From Mycobacterium arosiense ATCC BAA-1401 = DSM 45069 (lineage in GTDB: Bacteria > Actinomycetota > Actinomycetes > Mycobacteriales > Mycobacteriaceae): a stretch of DNA of 64,000 nt. Made by a program: the position numbers and the translations under genes. This document shows, piece after piece, positions 55,149 to 64,000 of this stretch; positions within the stretch are counted from its first letter, which is position 1; each line of letters opens with the position of its first letter. The stretch lies in NCBI RefSeq assembly GCF_002086125.1, contig NZ_MVHG01000001.1, forward strand, positions 1 to 64,000, read 5' to 3'. The notes beneath the pieces were generated by a model, which worked only from the letters and a program-made list of their open reading frames with translations, was not told the DNA's origin and ran no database searches.

Positions 55149-56632
55149 GCGACCTCCTGTGGCGGCCAATGGTTTACCGGATGCTCGAGAGTGGTCCAGA
55201 GGTATTGAGTGGCATAGGAACGCCATGGTCGCCACCGTGCACCGCGCGCGGCGAGGGACCGTTCGTCGGACGGCAGGCCCAACTGCTTGGCGGCCAGGCG
55301 CAAGCCGAGGTCGCTGGCGGGAAACGCGTCGGGATCGCCGAGGCCGCGCATGGCGATGACCTCCGCGGTCCATGGGCCCACCCCGGGCAAGGCGAGCAAC
55401 TGGGTTCGGGCCCTTTCCCAGTCGCACCCGGCACTCAGCACGACACTCCCGTCGGCGAGGCCGGCGACCAGAGCGCTCAGCGTTCGCCGCCGGGTTTTGG
55501 GCACCGCCAAATGCACCGGGTCGATCTCCGCCAGCTGCTCGACGGACGGGAAGACGTGGGTCAGGGAGCCCGCCGGGTCGTCGATCGGCGGTCCGTAGGC
55601 GGCGACCAGGCGGCCGGCATGCGTGCTCGCCGCCTTGGTGGACACCTGCTGGCCCAGCACCGCGCGCACCGCGAGCTCGGCCTCGTCGACCGTCCGCGGA
55701 ATTCGCTGCCCGGGCGCCTTGGCTACGACGGCGCTGAACTCGTCGTCGGCGCTGAGCGCCTCGTCCACGGCTTCCGGGTCCGCATCGAGGTCCAACAGTC
55801 GCCGGCAGCGCGCGATGGCCGTCGTCAGGTCGCGGAAGTCGTCGAGCACGAGCACGCAACGGACGTGATCGACAGCGGGCGTCAGGGCGACGATCGCGTT
55901 GCCGTACGGAAGGCGCAGACTGCGCCGGTAAGCGCCATCGCGAATCTCCTCGCAACCGGGCACCGCGCCCGCCGCCAGATGTCCGAAGACACCGGCGTAC
56001 GCGAAGGGTGCGCGCACCGGGAGCCGAAGGCACACGGTGCCAGGCGAATTCGGGGCGGCGGCGGCGCGTGCCGCCGTGTGCCGCCGCAGCGCGCTCGGTG
56101 TGTTCTCGAACACCGAGCGCACGGTGTCGTTGAACTGACGGATGCTGGAAAAGCCGGCGGCGAATGCGACGTCGCCGAACGGCAGATCCGTCGTTTCGAT
56201 CAGCACCCGGGCGGTTTGGGCTCGTTGTGCGCGTGCCAGGGCGAGCGGGCCGGCCCCAACCTCGGCCTGCAGGAGGCGCTCCAGCTGCCGGGTGGTGTAA
56301 CCGAGGCCGGCGGCCAGGCCGGCCACACCCGCACGGTCCACCGTGCCGTCCGCGATCAGGCGCATCGTTCGCGCCACGATGTCACCCCGCACGTTCCATT
56401 CCGGAGACCCGGGCGAGGCGTCGGGGCGGCACCGCTTACACGCGCGAAAGCCGGCGCGCTGCGCGGCGGCCGCGGTCGGATAGAACCGCACGTTACGGGC
56501 GAACGGTGGCCGCACCGGGCAGCTGGGCCGGCAGTAGATCCGCGTGGTCAGCACCGCGGTGACGAACCAGCCGTCGAACCGGGCGTCCTTGGACTGGACG
56601 GCGCGGTAGCAGCGTTCGAAGTCGTCGTGCAC
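55145..56632 (-). CDS. alkA: Ada-AlkA fusion: alkylation regulator and 3-methyladenine DNA glycosylase
   Basis: GTG 56632 (HDDFERCYRAVQSKDARFDG) gives 495 residues, matching the length I recall for Rv1317c; the open frame upstream adds 17 residues with less support. The N-terminal Ada Zn site has C34, C38, C65 and C68 (IYCRPSC, ACKRC). An AraC-type helix-turn-helix follows (DVAFAAGFSSIRQFNDTVR). The C-terminal AlkA HhH-GPD glycosylase has LLALPGVGPWTAEVIAMRG and the catalytic Asp in DAFPASDLGL. It both senses methyl damage and excises alkylated bases. Co-expressed with ogt downstream. Confidence 0.94.
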   Translation of the reverse strand: MHDDFERCYRAVQSKDARFDGWFVTAVLTTRIYCRPSCPVRPPFARNVRFYPTAAAAQRAGFRACKRCRPDASPGSPEWNVRGDIVARTMRLIADGTVDRAGVAGLAAGLGYTTRQLERLLQAEVGAGPLALARAQRAQTARVLIETTDLPFGDVAFAAGFSSIRQFNDTVRSVFENTPSALRRHTAARAAAAPNSPGTVCLRLPVRAPFAYAGVFGHLAAGAVPGCEEIRDGAYRRSLRLPYGNAIVALTPAVDHVRCVLVLDDFRDLTTAIARCRRLLDLDADPEAVDEALSADDEFSAVVAKAPGQRIPRTVDEAELAVRAVLGQQVSTKAASTHAGRLVAAYGPPIDDPAGSLTHVFPSVEQLAEIDPVHLAVPKTRRRTLSALVAGLADGSVVLSAGCDWERARTQLLALPGVGPWTAEVIAMRGLGDPDAFPASDLGLRLAAKQLGLPSDERSLAARGARWRPWRSYATQYLWTTLEHPVNHWPPQEVA

Positions 56633-56854
56633 GGTTTTAAGACTTACACCCGGCCACCGACAAAACTGGCGGAAAAGCGACATCGTCGTGGGTTGCGCCC
56701 GGGCGACCGTCAGCCTCGTCGGCGGCTCACCGTCCGGTGCGGGCTTTTCCGCCCATTCCAGCTTTTCCGGCGCGCGATGGCATTAACTGTGACGCAACCC
56801 GCTGGCTCCGGTGATCGCCCGAACGGGAGTCGATGCCGGCATCGCACGTTGCTT

Positions 56855-57754
56855 TCAGCCGATCGGGGTCCTCGTCGGGTGGTGTTCTACCGCCGCGGCG
56901 GCCGCGATGAAGTCGCGTGCCGAGCGAGACAACGGTCGATCGGAGTTCCAGACCAAGCCGACATCGCGGTAGGCGTCGGCGTCGACCAGGCGAAGCACAC
57001 GGGCCCCGGGGGCGTGCTCGCTGCCGTCGATGGGTACCAGGCTGACACCCAGGCCCGCGGCGACCAGGCCGGCGACGGTCGTGAGGGTCGGGGCTTCCAA
57101 GCCGATTCGGGGCCGAAATTGCGCTGCCGCACACAGGTCGTCGAGCAGTGCTCGCATGCCGAATCCGCGGTGCATGGTCACGAAGCGCTCGTCGGCCAGA
57201 TCGATCATCGACACCGCCGCAACGTGCGAGAACCGGTGGTCGTCAGGAACGGCGATGCCCAGCCGTTGACGAAACAGGCTGCGCCAGGCCAGCGTTCGTT
57301 TCCGTGGCCGTGGCGACACCACTCCGATGTCGACGACGCCGGACCGCACGCGATCGACGATCGATTCGGCGGGCCCCTCCTGAAGCGTGAACGTCACCCG
57401 CGGTGACGATTGCCCGAACCTCGAGATCAACCGCGGAACCACCGTCGCCCCGAACGAGCTCAGGAACGCCAACCGGATCTCGCTGACGGCCGGATTCGTC
57501 AGGTCATCGATCTCGCGCCGGGCCGAATCCAGCTCCAGCTGGGCCCGCCGCGCATGCTCGTAGAAGATCCGGCCGTACGTGTTGAGGGCGAGACGCCGGC
57601 CGTGCCGGTCGAACAGCGGCACCCCCACCTGCCGTTCCAGGCGAGCCAGCATCCGGGTCAGCGTCGGCTGGGCGACATTGAGCTGCTGCGCCGCAGCCGT
57701 GACGTGTTGCAATTCGGCGAGTGTGATGAACCACTCGTAGTCGCCCGCCGCCAT
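56855..57754 (-). CDS. LysR-family transcriptional regulator
   Basis: Encodes 299 residues. The N-terminal helix-turn-helix is WFITLAELQHVTAAAQQLNVAQPTLTRMLARLERQVGVPLFDRHGRRLALN, classic for LysR. The effector domain has EIRLAFLSSFGATVVPRLISRF and VDIGVVSPRPR at its hinge, then SLVPIDGSEH. It is divergent from the MFS transporter gene, with 89 bp between them containing two inverted repeats, so it probably controls that gene in response to the transported compound. Effector unknown. Confidence 0.9.
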   Translation of the reverse strand: MAAGDYEWFITLAELQHVTAAAQQLNVAQPTLTRMLARLERQVGVPLFDRHGRRLALNTYGRIFYEHARRAQLELDSARREIDDLTNPAVSEIRLAFLSSFGATVVPRLISRFGQSSPRVTFTLQEGPAESIVDRVRSGVVDIGVVSPRPRKRTLAWRSLFRQRLGIAVPDDHRFSHVAAVSMIDLADERFVTMHRGFGMRALLDDLCAAAQFRPRIGLEAPTLTTVAGLVAAGLGVSLVPIDGSEHAPGARVLRLVDADAYRDVGLVWNSDRPLSRSARDFIAAAAAVEHHPTRTPIG

Positions 57755-57770
57755 CCAGCCACCTCTGCTT

Positions 57771-57785
57771 ATGCGTCCAATGCAT
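57771..57785. promoter_or_regulatory. Candidate LysR operator (T-N11-A)
   Basis: ATGC (57771-57774) and GCAT (57782-57785) flank 7 bp and contain T72-N11-A84, the usual LysR recognition form. A second dyad, GAAAT (57796-57800) and ATTTC (57806-57810), lies closer to the transporter start. Confidence 0.55.
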
Positions 57786-57843
57786 CATAGCCACCGAAAT
57801 AATTCATTTCCTTCGCAGCGGTGCGGGCCGAAGCATCGTTGCC

Positions 57844-59073
57844 GTGCCCCACGTCGTCGCGCATCAGGCCGGATCCACGGGATATCGGCGAATGACCATC
57901 GCGCTGTACGGCGCCGGCCTGTCCAGTTTCGCCGCCATGTACTGCACGCAGGCCCTGCTCCCGGCGTTGTCCGTGTCCTATCGGATCGCCCCGGCCACCG
58001 CGGCGCTGACGGTTTCACTGACGACGGGCATGTTGGCGCTGTCGATCATCCCGGCCAGTGTGCTATCCGAGCGCCACGGGCGCATCACCGTGATGCTGAC
58101 GTCGGGCATAGCGTCCAGTGTCATCGGGCTGTTGTTGCCGCTGAGTCCCACCCTCGGCGTGCTGCTGGCCGGACGCGCGCTGCAGGGCGTCGCGCTGGCC
58201 GGCATACCGGCGGTCGCCATGGCGTTCCTGGCCGAGGAGGTGCACGCCTCGTCGCTCGGTTCGGCGATGGGCCGCTACGTCGCGGGGACCACGGTGGGAG
58301 GGTTGGTCGGACGGATCGTGCCGGCCCTGGTCGTCGACGCCAGCAATTGGCGCGTCGCGCTGCTGGTGTGCTCGGTGATGACGCTGGCCGGCACGGCGGT
58401 GTTCGCCCTGTTGGTGCCCAGGTCGCAGTTCTTCACCCCGAAGGCGGCTAGCGTGCGCGACACCGTGCGCAACCTCGCCGGACATGTGCGAAACCCGGTG
58501 CTGCTGAAGCTGTTTGCGTTGGGCTCGGTGATGATGGGGGCGTTCGTCACGGTTTACAACTACCTCGGGTACCGGTTGACGGACCGGCCCTTCGGATTGG
58601 CATCGTCGGTGGTCGGCCTGCTGTTCGTCCTGTACCTGGTGGGTACCTGGACGTCGGTCGTGGCCGGGCGGCTCGCCGACCGCAGGGGGCGCCGGCTCGT
58701 GCTCGGCTGCGCGTTACCGGTGACCGTGACCGGCCTGCTGCTCACCGTATCGCCCGCGCTGGGCGTCATCGTCGTCGGTGTCGGCGTCTTCACCGGCGGA
58801 TTCTTCGCCGCGCACACCGTAGCCAGTGGCTGGGTGGGCGCGGTGGCGCACCGCGATCGCGCGGAGGCGTCCGCGCTGTACCTGTTCAGCTACTACCTGG
58901 GCGGATCGGTGGCCGGTGCCTTCGGCGGCGTCGTCTACGGTGTCGGCGGCTGGCCGGCGACGGTGTGGTTCGTGGCCGGGCTACTGGCGGCCGGTACGTT
59001 GCTCGTCGCAATGTTGATGCGGCAGAGCGGGTCTCGGGCCAACGGGCGCCGCGCCGGCGCCGTCGTCCGATGA
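57844..59073 (+). CDS. MFS transporter (YnfM/Bcr-like)
   Basis: Encodes 409 residues with about 12 hydrophobic segments in two halves. The first half has AALTVSLTTGMLALSIIPASVLSERHGRI, and the loop 2-3 motif of the major facilitator family is partly kept (SERHGRI); the second half repeats it as GRLADRRGRRLVLG. An inner-membrane efflux or uptake role is likely. Placed divergent from a LysR regulator, a usual arrangement for inducible exporters. Substrate unknown. Confidence 0.85.
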   Translation: MPHVVAHQAGSTGYRRMTIALYGAGLSSFAAMYCTQALLPALSVSYRIAPATAALTVSLTTGMLALSIIPASVLSERHGRITVMLTSGIASSVIGLLLPLSPTLGVLLAGRALQGVALAGIPAVAMAFLAEEVHASSLGSAMGRYVAGTTVGGLVGRIVPALVVDASNWRVALLVCSVMTLAGTAVFALLVPRSQFFTPKAASVRDTVRNLAGHVRNPVLLKLFALGSVMMGAFVTVYNYLGYRLTDRPFGLASSVVGLLFVLYLVGTWTSVVAGRLADRRGRRLVLGCALPVTVTGLLLTVSPALGVIVVGVGVFTGGFFAAHTVASGWVGAVAHRDRAEASALYLFSYYLGGSVAGAFGGVVYGVGGWPATVWFVAGLLAAGTLLVAMLMRQSGSRANGRRAGAVVR

Positions 59074-59090
59074 TCCGCTGGCCCCCAGGC

Positions 59091-59471
59091 TCAGCCGGGC
59101 GGCGTTCCGACACAGACGCCACCGGCGCAGGCACCCGCGCCGCCCGGTCCCGCGGAGGCCCCGGCGCCCGGCACGCCCGCGCTGGCCCCACCGGGCCCGG
59201 CGCCGGCACCCGAACCACCCGGCCCGGCGGTGGTGGCGCCACCCGGCCCGACGCCGGGTCCACCGCCACCCGGGCCGCCGGTCCCCGGGGCCGACGGCGC
59301 CGTCGTGGTCACGCTCGCCGGTGTCGTGACGGTGGTGGTGACGGTCGACGTGCTGGGGTTCTTGTTGTTGGTGCCCGAGCTGCAACCCGCGGTCAACGAA
59401 CTCAGTGCGATCGCCGCGGCGATTCCCGCGGCGACCGAAACACGGGTGACTCCACTGCCGGTCATGTGCAA
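59091..59471 (-). CDS. Gly/Pro-rich lipoprotein
   Basis: Encodes 126 residues from ATG 59471 (HMTGSGVTRVSV). The N-terminus is a lipoprotein signal: hydrophobic VAAGIAAAIALS, then lipobox SLTAGC with Cys near residue 30. The rest is low complexity: a Thr/Ser/Asn/Lys stretch, then Gly/Pro/Ala repeats (GPGGGGPGVGPGG region), then two cysteines (GACAGGVCVGTP) at the C-terminus. No domain is recognised. It should be anchored on the outer face of the membrane; function unknown. It overlaps nothing and lies between the MFS and cyclase genes. Confidence 0.7.
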   Translation of the reverse strand: MHMTGSGVTRVSVAAGIAAAIALSSLTAGCSSGTNNKNPSTSTVTTTVTTPASVTTTAPSAPGTGGPGGGGPGVGPGGATTAGPGGSGAGAGPGGASAGVPGAGASAGPGGAGACAGGVCVGTPPG

Positions 59472-59524
59472 ACCATTCTCTGAGGGGTCGGTTCTCGTGT
59501 CCCTCTACCCATTCCGGCCCGAGA

Positions 59525-61159
59525 TCAACCGTGTGCGGCCGATGGGTCATCAACCGCGGCGGGCGCCGCCAGTCGGGTGGGACGCTCATGGCCGCGAAGG
59601 GTCACGCTGTCGCCCAAAGACCAACGCGCCCGCTCGGTTTCGCTTGCGCGCTCGATGGCGTCGGCCGTCGCGAGCAAGCGGCTCGAGTGCGACTTGGCCA
59701 GCTCGCACAGCCGGGCCGCCTCGTTGACCGGCTCACCGATCACGGTGTACTCGAAGCGTTCCCTGGCTCCGACGTTGCCGGCGACGACCTGCCCCGCGGC
59801 CACGCCGATGCCCGCCTCGAGTTCGGTCATCTCGCCGGCCAGCCGCCCGGCGATGCACCGTGCGGCGCCCAGGGCCGCGTCTTCGGGATTGTCCAGGCGG
59901 TTCGGCGCTCCGAAGATGGCCAGCGACGCATCGCCCTCGAATTTGTTCACCAGCCCGCAGTGGCGATCCACCTCCTCGACCACGATCGCGAAGAAACGGT
60001 TGAGCACCGCAACGACTTCGGATGGGGGTTGGCTGGTCACCAGCTGCGTCGACCCAAGGATATCGATGAAAATGACGGCCACATGCCGTTCTTCGCCGCC
60101 CAGCTTCGGCTTCTTGCGTTCCGCGGCCAGCGCCACTTCGCGTCCGACGTGGCGACCGAAGAGATCGCGAACCCGCTCGCGCTCGCGCAGACCGTCGACC
60201 ATCGCGTTGAAACCGCGCTGCAGCTCACCGAGTTCAGTGCCGTCGAACACCACCAATTCGCCGCACAGGTCCCCCTTTTCGACACGCTGAAGCGCCGCCC
60301 GCACCACGCGCACCGGTGTCGCCGTCAGCCAGGCCAGGATCCACATCAGGATGCAGCCGAAGATCAGAGCGGCCGACGACACGATCAGCACACCGACCGC
60401 GAACTGGGTCTCGGTGAGATTCTTCAGCCACACCTCGAACAGCGCCAGAAGCGCGATGCCGATGACGGGCACGCCCGAACCGAGAAACCACACCGTCATG
60501 GTTCGGCCCATGATCCCTGCCGCCAGCCGCCGCGGCGGCGGGCCCGCCTCGAGGGCCTGAGCCGCCACCGGGCGCAGGGCGAACTCGGCGAGCAGATAAC
60601 TGCCGGTGGCCACCAGAACACCGCAGAAGCTGACCCCGACCAGAAAACGCGGGATGAACATCGTATTGACCAGGCCATAGAGGACCGAATAAAGCACCGC
60701 TCCGGTTCCCCACAGGACCAGGTCGACCATCGCGATCCGCCACGGGGCGATGAACGTGTTGCGCTCGTCCTCGGGTGTCGGAGTGCGCTCCTCGATGGCC
60801 CAGCGCAACGCCAGGACGGTTCTGCGGGTGATCCAAAAGGTGCCCAGCGTCAGCGCCAGGAGGATGTAGGCCGGTGACACTCCGAACGTGATCCACGCGG
60901 GCGCGTCGTCGAAAATGCTCGGCGCTGGGATGGCGACGATCACCAAGACCAGTCCCGCGCCGATCCCGAGCAGGTTCGCCCCCAGCACCAGGACGGTCAT
61001 GATGATCTGGATGCGCACCCGGCGACGGCCCTGGCTTTCCGACACCCGCCCCAACAGCAGGGAGCCGTACGCGGGCGTGGTCGGCAGACGGCCGCTCTGA
61101 CGGGTGACCCGTTCGAGCACCCGGCCGATTCGCTGCGCCACGGACTGGTTGGCCGACAT
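59525..61159 (-). CDS. Membrane-anchored HAMP class III adenylate cyclase
   Basis: Encodes 544 residues. Six hydrophobic segments fill about residues 45-290; a HAMP linker follows ([49 protein letters not shown]). The cyclase domain (about 370-530) shows [14 protein letters not shown] with the two metal Asp positions, [27 protein letters not shown] and the transition-state segment [12 protein letters not shown]. It resembles the Rv1318c-Rv1320c cyclases. M. tuberculosis has three paralogues in a row here as I recall; only one is in this window. It makes cAMP in response to an unknown membrane signal. Confidence 0.9.
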   Translation of the reverse strand: MSANQSVAQRIGRVLERVTRQSGRLPTTPAYGSLLLGRVSESQGRRRVRIQIIMTVLVLGANLLGIGAGLVLVIVAIPAPSIFDDAPAWITFGVSPAYILLALTLGTFWITRRTVLALRWAIEERTPTPEDERNTFIAPWRIAMVDLVLWGTGAVLYSVLYGLVNTMFIPRFLVGVSFCGVLVATGSYLLAEFALRPVAAQALEAGPPPRRLAAGIMGRTMTVWFLGSGVPVIGIALLALFEVWLKNLTETQFAVGVLIVSSAALIFGCILMWILAWLTATPVRVVRAALQRVEKGDLCGELVVFDGTELGELQRGFNAMVDGLRERERVRDLFGRHVGREVALAAERKKPKLGGEERHVAVIFIDILGSTQLVTSQPPSEVVAVLNRFFAIVVEEVDRHCGLVNKFEGDASLAIFGAPNRLDNPEDAALGAARCIAGRLAGEMTELEAGIGVAAGQVVAGNVGARERFEYTVIGEPVNEAARLCELAKSHSSRLLATADAIERASETERARWSLGDSVTLRGHERPTRLAAPAAVDDPSAAHG

Positions 61160-61195
61160 GGTGGCGTCAGCCTAATTTGTCGGCCACGCTCTAAG

Positions 61196-61876
61196 GTGAG
61201 TCGGGTGCGTCTCGTGATCGCTCAATGCACCGTGGACTACGTCGGCCGGCTCACCGCGCATCTGCCCTCGGCGCGCAGGTTGTTGCTCTTCAAGGCCGAC
61301 GGATCGGTCAGCGTGCACGCCGACGACCGCGCCTACAAGCCGCTGAACTGGATGAGCCCGCCGTGCTGGCTGACCGAGGAGGCCGGTGATCATGCGCCGG
61401 TATGGGTGGTCGAGAACAAGGCGGGCGAACAGCTGCGTATCACCGTCGAGGAGATCGAACACGATTCCAGCCACGAACTCGGCGTGGACCCCGGCCTGGT
61501 CAAGGACGGCGTCGAAGCGCACCTGCAGGCGCTACTCGCCGAGCACGTGCAACTGCTGGGCGAGGGATACACGCTGGTTCGCCGCGAGTACATGACCGCC
61601 ATCGGTCCCGTCGATCTGCTCTGCCGAGACGAACGCGGGGGCTCGGTTGCGGTGGAGATCAAGCGACGCGGCGAGATCGACGGCGTCGAACAACTCACCC
61701 GATACCTGGAGTTGCTCAACCGCGACACCGTGCTCGCGCCGGTCAGGGGCGTGTTCGCCGCTCAGCAGATCAAGCCGCAGGCCCGCACGTTGGCCACCGA
61801 TCGTGGTATCCGTTGTCTGACATTGGATTACGACAAGATGCGGGGGATGGACAGCGACGAGTACCGGCTGTTCTGA
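61196..61876 (+). CDS. nucS: Endonuclease NucS (mismatch-specific)
   Basis: GTG 61196 gives [17 protein letters not shown] and 226 residues, the length I recall for Rv1321. The N-terminal DNA-binding domain is followed by the catalytic domain with [29 protein letters not shown], the Asp and Glu-x-Lys of a PD-(D/E)XK nuclease. [18 protein letters not shown] is the C-terminal core. NucS cuts both strands at mismatches and gives actinobacteria their mutS/mutL-independent mismatch repair. It lies divergent from the cyclase and 23 bp ahead of the small zinc-finger-like gene. Confidence 0.95.
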   Translation: MSRVRLVIAQCTVDYVGRLTAHLPSARRLLLFKADGSVSVHADDRAYKPLNWMSPPCWLTEEAGDHAPVWVVENKAGEQLRITVEEIEHDSSHELGVDPGLVKDGVEAHLQALLAEHVQLLGEGYTLVRREYMTAIGPVDLLCRDERGGSVAVEIKRRGEIDGVEQLTRYLELLNRDTVLAPVRGVFAAQQIKPQARTLATDRGIRCLTLDYDKMRGMDSDEYRLF

Positions 61877-61899
61877 GGGTTCGCCGCTACACTGACCGG

Positions 61900-62205
61900 A
61901 TGGCTCGGCGCCGCACCCCGCCACGCCGGCAGCGACCGTTGGCGCCGCCGGCGCTGCGGCGGGTGGAGGTCGGCCCGGACGGCCGCGAGTACGAGGTCCG
62001 GCCCGTGCCGGCGGCCCGTGCGGCCAAGACCTATCGGTGCCCCGGCTGCGATCACGAAATACGTTCCGGCTCAGCGCATCTGGTGGTGTGGCCCGCCGAT
62101 TCCTCGCCCGCGGGCGGGTCGGGTGACGTGGAGGACCGCCGGCATTGGCACACGCCGTGCTGGGCGCACCGCGCTACCCGCGGTCCCACCAGGAAGTGGT
62201 GGTGA
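61900..62205 (+). CDS. Small Arg-rich protein with paired CxxC/HxxxC zinc motif
   Basis: Encodes 101 residues. The N-terminus is very basic (ARRRTPPRRQRPLAPPALRR). A C-terminal part has YRCPGCDHEIRSGSAHLVVWPAD and RRHWHTPCWAHR, two halves of a possible zinc finger (CxxC plus HxxxC or H). TACACT (61888-61893) ends 6 bp before the ATG, so the mRNA could begin at the start codon. It lies directly after nucS and may be co-expressed. Function unknown; DNA or RNA binding is plausible from the basic N-terminus but not shown. Confidence 0.75.
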   Translation: MARRRTPPRRQRPLAPPALRRVEVGPDGREYEVRPVPAARAAKTYRCPGCDHEIRSGSAHLVVWPADSSPAGGSGDVEDRRHWHTPCWAHRATRGPTRKWW

Positions 62206-62214
62206 AGGTCCGGG

Positions 62215-62679
62215 TCAGGCGGCCGGCTCGACGAGCTCGATGAGCACTCCGCCGCCGTCCTTGGGGTGGATGAAGTTGATCCGGGAGTTTGCCGTGCCGC
62301 GCCGGGGTGCGTCGTAGATCAGCCGCACGCCCTGCTCGCGAAGCCGGGAGACCAAGGCGTCGAGGTCGCTGACCCGAACGGCCATCTGCTGGATGCCCGG
62401 CCCGCGCTTGTCGAGAAACTTGGCGATCGTCGAGGACTCGTCGATCGGGGCCATCAACTGGATCTGCGCGGTACCCGCCGGGGCGTCGCGCACGGCCAGC
62501 ATGGCTTCGCGGATTCCCTGCTCTTCGTTGACTTCCTCGTGCACCAAGATCATGCCGAGGGTGTCGTGGTACCAGTCAATGGCGGCGTCCAGGTCGGCGA
62601 CTGCGATGCCGACGTGATCGATCGCCGTCACCAGTGAGGTGGCCAGGATCTGACGGGCGTCAACTTGATCGGTCGTCAT
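62215..62679 (-). CDS. Methylmalonyl-CoA epimerase
   Basis: ATG 62679 (TTDQVDARQILATSLVTAIDHVGIAVADLDAAIDWYHDTLGM region) gives 154 residues. The VOC fold carries metal ligands H in AIDHVGIAV and E in LIELVEP; the middle ligand that is often His (in GxxHHIAF) reads GIQQMAVRV here, as I recall for actinobacterial members. It interconverts the R and S forms of methylmalonyl-CoA, between propionyl-CoA carboxylation and the B12-dependent mutase. Divergent from fadA4 with 92 bp between. Confidence 0.88.
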   Translation of the reverse strand: MTTDQVDARQILATSLVTAIDHVGIAVADLDAAIDWYHDTLGMILVHEEVNEEQGIREAMLAVRDAPAGTAQIQLMAPIDESSTIAKFLDKRGPGIQQMAVRVSDLDALVSRLREQGVRLIYDAPRRGTANSRINFIHPKDGGGVLIELVEPAA

Positions 62680-62771
62680 CACATAACGGTAACCTGGCGG
62701 CAAAGATTGCGCTTCTCCGGGAGTCCGGAACGGCCATCCGGGGAGCGCCTAACGGGCTTTAGGAGATAGTC

Positions 62772-63953
62772 ATGACGACGTCGGTGATCGTTGCTGGGGC
62801 GCGGACACCCATCGGCAAGCTGATGGGTTCGCTGAAGGACTTTTCGGCCAGCGATCTGGGGGCCATCGCGATCGCCGGGGCGCTGGAAAAGGCCAAGGTG
62901 CCGGCCTCCGCCGTCGACTACGTGATCATGGGTCAGGTGTTGACGGCCGGCGCCGGCCAGATGCCGGCACGCCAGGCGGCCGTGGCGGCCGGCATCGGCT
63001 GGGACGTTCCGGCGTTGACCATCAACAAGATGTGCCTGTCCGGCATCGACTCCATCGCCCTGGCTGACCAGCTCATTCGCGCCGGGGAGTTCGACGTGGT
63101 GGTGGCCGGCGGCCAGGAGTCCATGACCAAGGCGCCGCACCTGCTGATGGACAGCCGCTCGGGCTACAAGTACGGCGACGTGACGGTGCTGGACCACATG
63201 GCCTACGACGGCCTGCACGACGTGTTCACCGACCAGCCGATGGGCGCGCTCACCGAGCAGCGCAATGACGTCGACCAATTCACCCGGCAGGAGCAGGACG
63301 AGTTCGCTGCCCGGTCGCACCAGAAGGCCGCCGCGGCCTGGAAGGACGGCGCCTTCGCCGACGAAGTGGTGCCGGTCAACATCCCTCAGCGCAAAGGCGA
63401 TCCGCTGCAGTTCACCGAGGACGAGGGGATCCGCGCCAACACCACCGCCGAGTCGCTGGCCGGCCTCAAGCCGGCGTTTCGCCGTGACGGCACCATCACC
63501 GCCGGATCGGCCTCCCAGATCTCCGACGGCGCCGCCGCGGTGGTGGTGATGAGCAAGGCCAAGGCGCAGGAGCTGGGGTTGAGCTGGCTGGTCGAGATCG
63601 GCGCGCACGGCGTGGTGGCCGGACCCGATTCCACGCTGCAGTCGCAGCCGGCCAATGCGATCAAGAAGGCGATCAGCCGAGAGGGCATCTCCGTCGACCA
63701 GCTGGACGTCATCGAGATCAACGAGGCGTTTTCCGCGGTGGCGCTGGCCTCGACCCGCGAACTGGGCGTGAATCCCGACCTGGTCAACGTCAACGGCGGG
63801 GCGATCGCCGTCGGGCATCCGATCGGAATGTCGGGAGCGCGGATCACGCTGCACGCCGCGCTGGAGTTGGCGCGACGCGGCTCCGGATACGCCGTCGCGG
63901 CGCTGTGCGGGGCCGGCGGGCAGGGCGACGCCCTGATTCTGCGCGCGGGTTAG
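62772..63953 (+). CDS. fadA4: Acetyl-CoA acetyltransferase (thiolase)
   Basis: Encodes 393 residues. Catalytic residues are C88 in INKMCLSG, the His in [10 protein letters not shown] and the second Cys in [22 protein letters not shown] and [12 protein letters not shown] are standard thiolase segments. It joins or splits acetoacetyl-CoA and acetyl-CoA and fits beta-oxidation or biosynthetic use. AGGAG stands 7 bp before the ATG. The stop is at 63951-63953; the last 47 bases of the window hold no gene. Confidence 0.94.
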   Translation: MTTSVIVAGARTPIGKLMGSLKDFSASDLGAIAIAGALEKAKVPASAVDYVIMGQVLTAGAGQMPARQAAVAAGIGWDVPALTINKMCLSGIDSIALADQLIRAGEFDVVVAGGQESMTKAPHLLMDSRSGYKYGDVTVLDHMAYDGLHDVFTDQPMGALTEQRNDVDQFTRQEQDEFAARSHQKAAAAWKDGAFADEVVPVNIPQRKGDPLQFTEDEGIRANTTAESLAGLKPAFRRDGTITAGSASQISDGAAAVVVMSKAKAQELGLSWLVEIGAHGVVAGPDSTLQSQPANAIKKAISREGISVDQLDVIEINEAFSAVALASTRELGVNPDLVNVNGGAIAVGHPIGMSGARITLHAALELARRGSGYAVAALCGAGGQGDALILRAG

Positions 63954-64000
63954 CCACCGATCGGACCGCTTGCGACGTTGCTGGCGCGGCGCGCCGGCGA

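Noticed and set aside
55169..57406. 745-codon plus-strand frame opposite alkA and the LysR gene
   Set aside because: Crosses two real genes and the gap between them; composition is typical of an antisense GC-rich frame.

Overview
The window is chromosome of a slow-growing, non-tuberculous Mycobacterium. The GC content is high, the gene order from about 2.9 kb to the end follows the M. tuberculosis Rv1277-Rv1323 segment as I remember it, and an rRNA operon lies directly downstream of murA. The 16S gene carries the extended helix-18 type seen in slow growers. I do not assign a species. Gene names rest on recalled family features and synteny, since no search could be run.

Layout. (1) 1-2.8 kb is an accessory edge: a frameshifted 13E12/DUF222-HNH repeat protein running off the left end, then an IS110-family element. 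(2) 2.9-8.1 kb holds an SbcD/SbcC-like (YhaM/YhaN-like) nuclease-ATPase pair and an alpha/beta hydrolase. (3) 8.1-13.5 kb (minus strand) is a four-gene oligopeptide ABC importer, oppB-oppC-oppD-oppA, with every junction overlapping. (4) 13.7-18.2 kb contains a beta-carbonic anhydrase, a hotdog thioesterase, the sulfate-activation genes cysD-cysNC and an Rrf2 regulator with its own candidate operator. (5) 18.2-25.3 kb looks variable: two VOC proteins, an F420-type luciferase-like oxidoreductase, a kinesin-light-chain-type TPR protein, a K+ channel with RCK domains on both sides of the pore, a SnoaL/KSI-like protein, a Nudix hydrolase, a secreted protein and a Ddn-like F420 nitroreductase, ending at tRNA-Arg(CCG). 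(6) 25.5-38.5 kb is core metabolism: argS-lysA-hom-thrC-thrB, then rho, rpmE, prfA-prmC-tsaC and wecA. (7) 38.7-47.2 kb is the ATP synthase operon atpIBEFHAGDC, with the mycobacterial b-delta fusion, and a DUF2550 gene. (8) 47.2-54.6 kb has PduO adenosyltransferase, murA, two tandem rRNA promoters, 16S-23S-5S and a strong terminator. (9) 54.6-64 kb has ogt-alkA alkylation repair, a LysR regulator divergent from an MFS transporter, a lipoprotein, a membrane adenylate cyclase, nucS, a small Cys-rich protein, methylmalonyl-CoA epimerase and fadA4.

How the parts work together. argS through thrB is one tightly packed unit for arginyl-tRNA charging and the last steps of lysine and threonine synthesis. 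cysD/cysNC activates sulfate to APS and PAPS. prfA and prmC pair a release factor with its methyltransferase. ogt/alkA and nucS are DNA-maintenance genes, as sbcDC probably is.

The best candidates for something new are: a pair of 41-bp MIRU-like repeats that supply coding sequence to both ends of prmC; the non-coding region upstream of the IS110 transposase as a possible bridge RNA; tandem rRNA promoters with duplicated boxA-like motifs and a terminator-like leader hairpin; a P-loop-adjacent Ser-to-Pro change in the APS-kinase domain of CysNC; and several -10 boxes placed so that transcription would begin at or next to the start codon.
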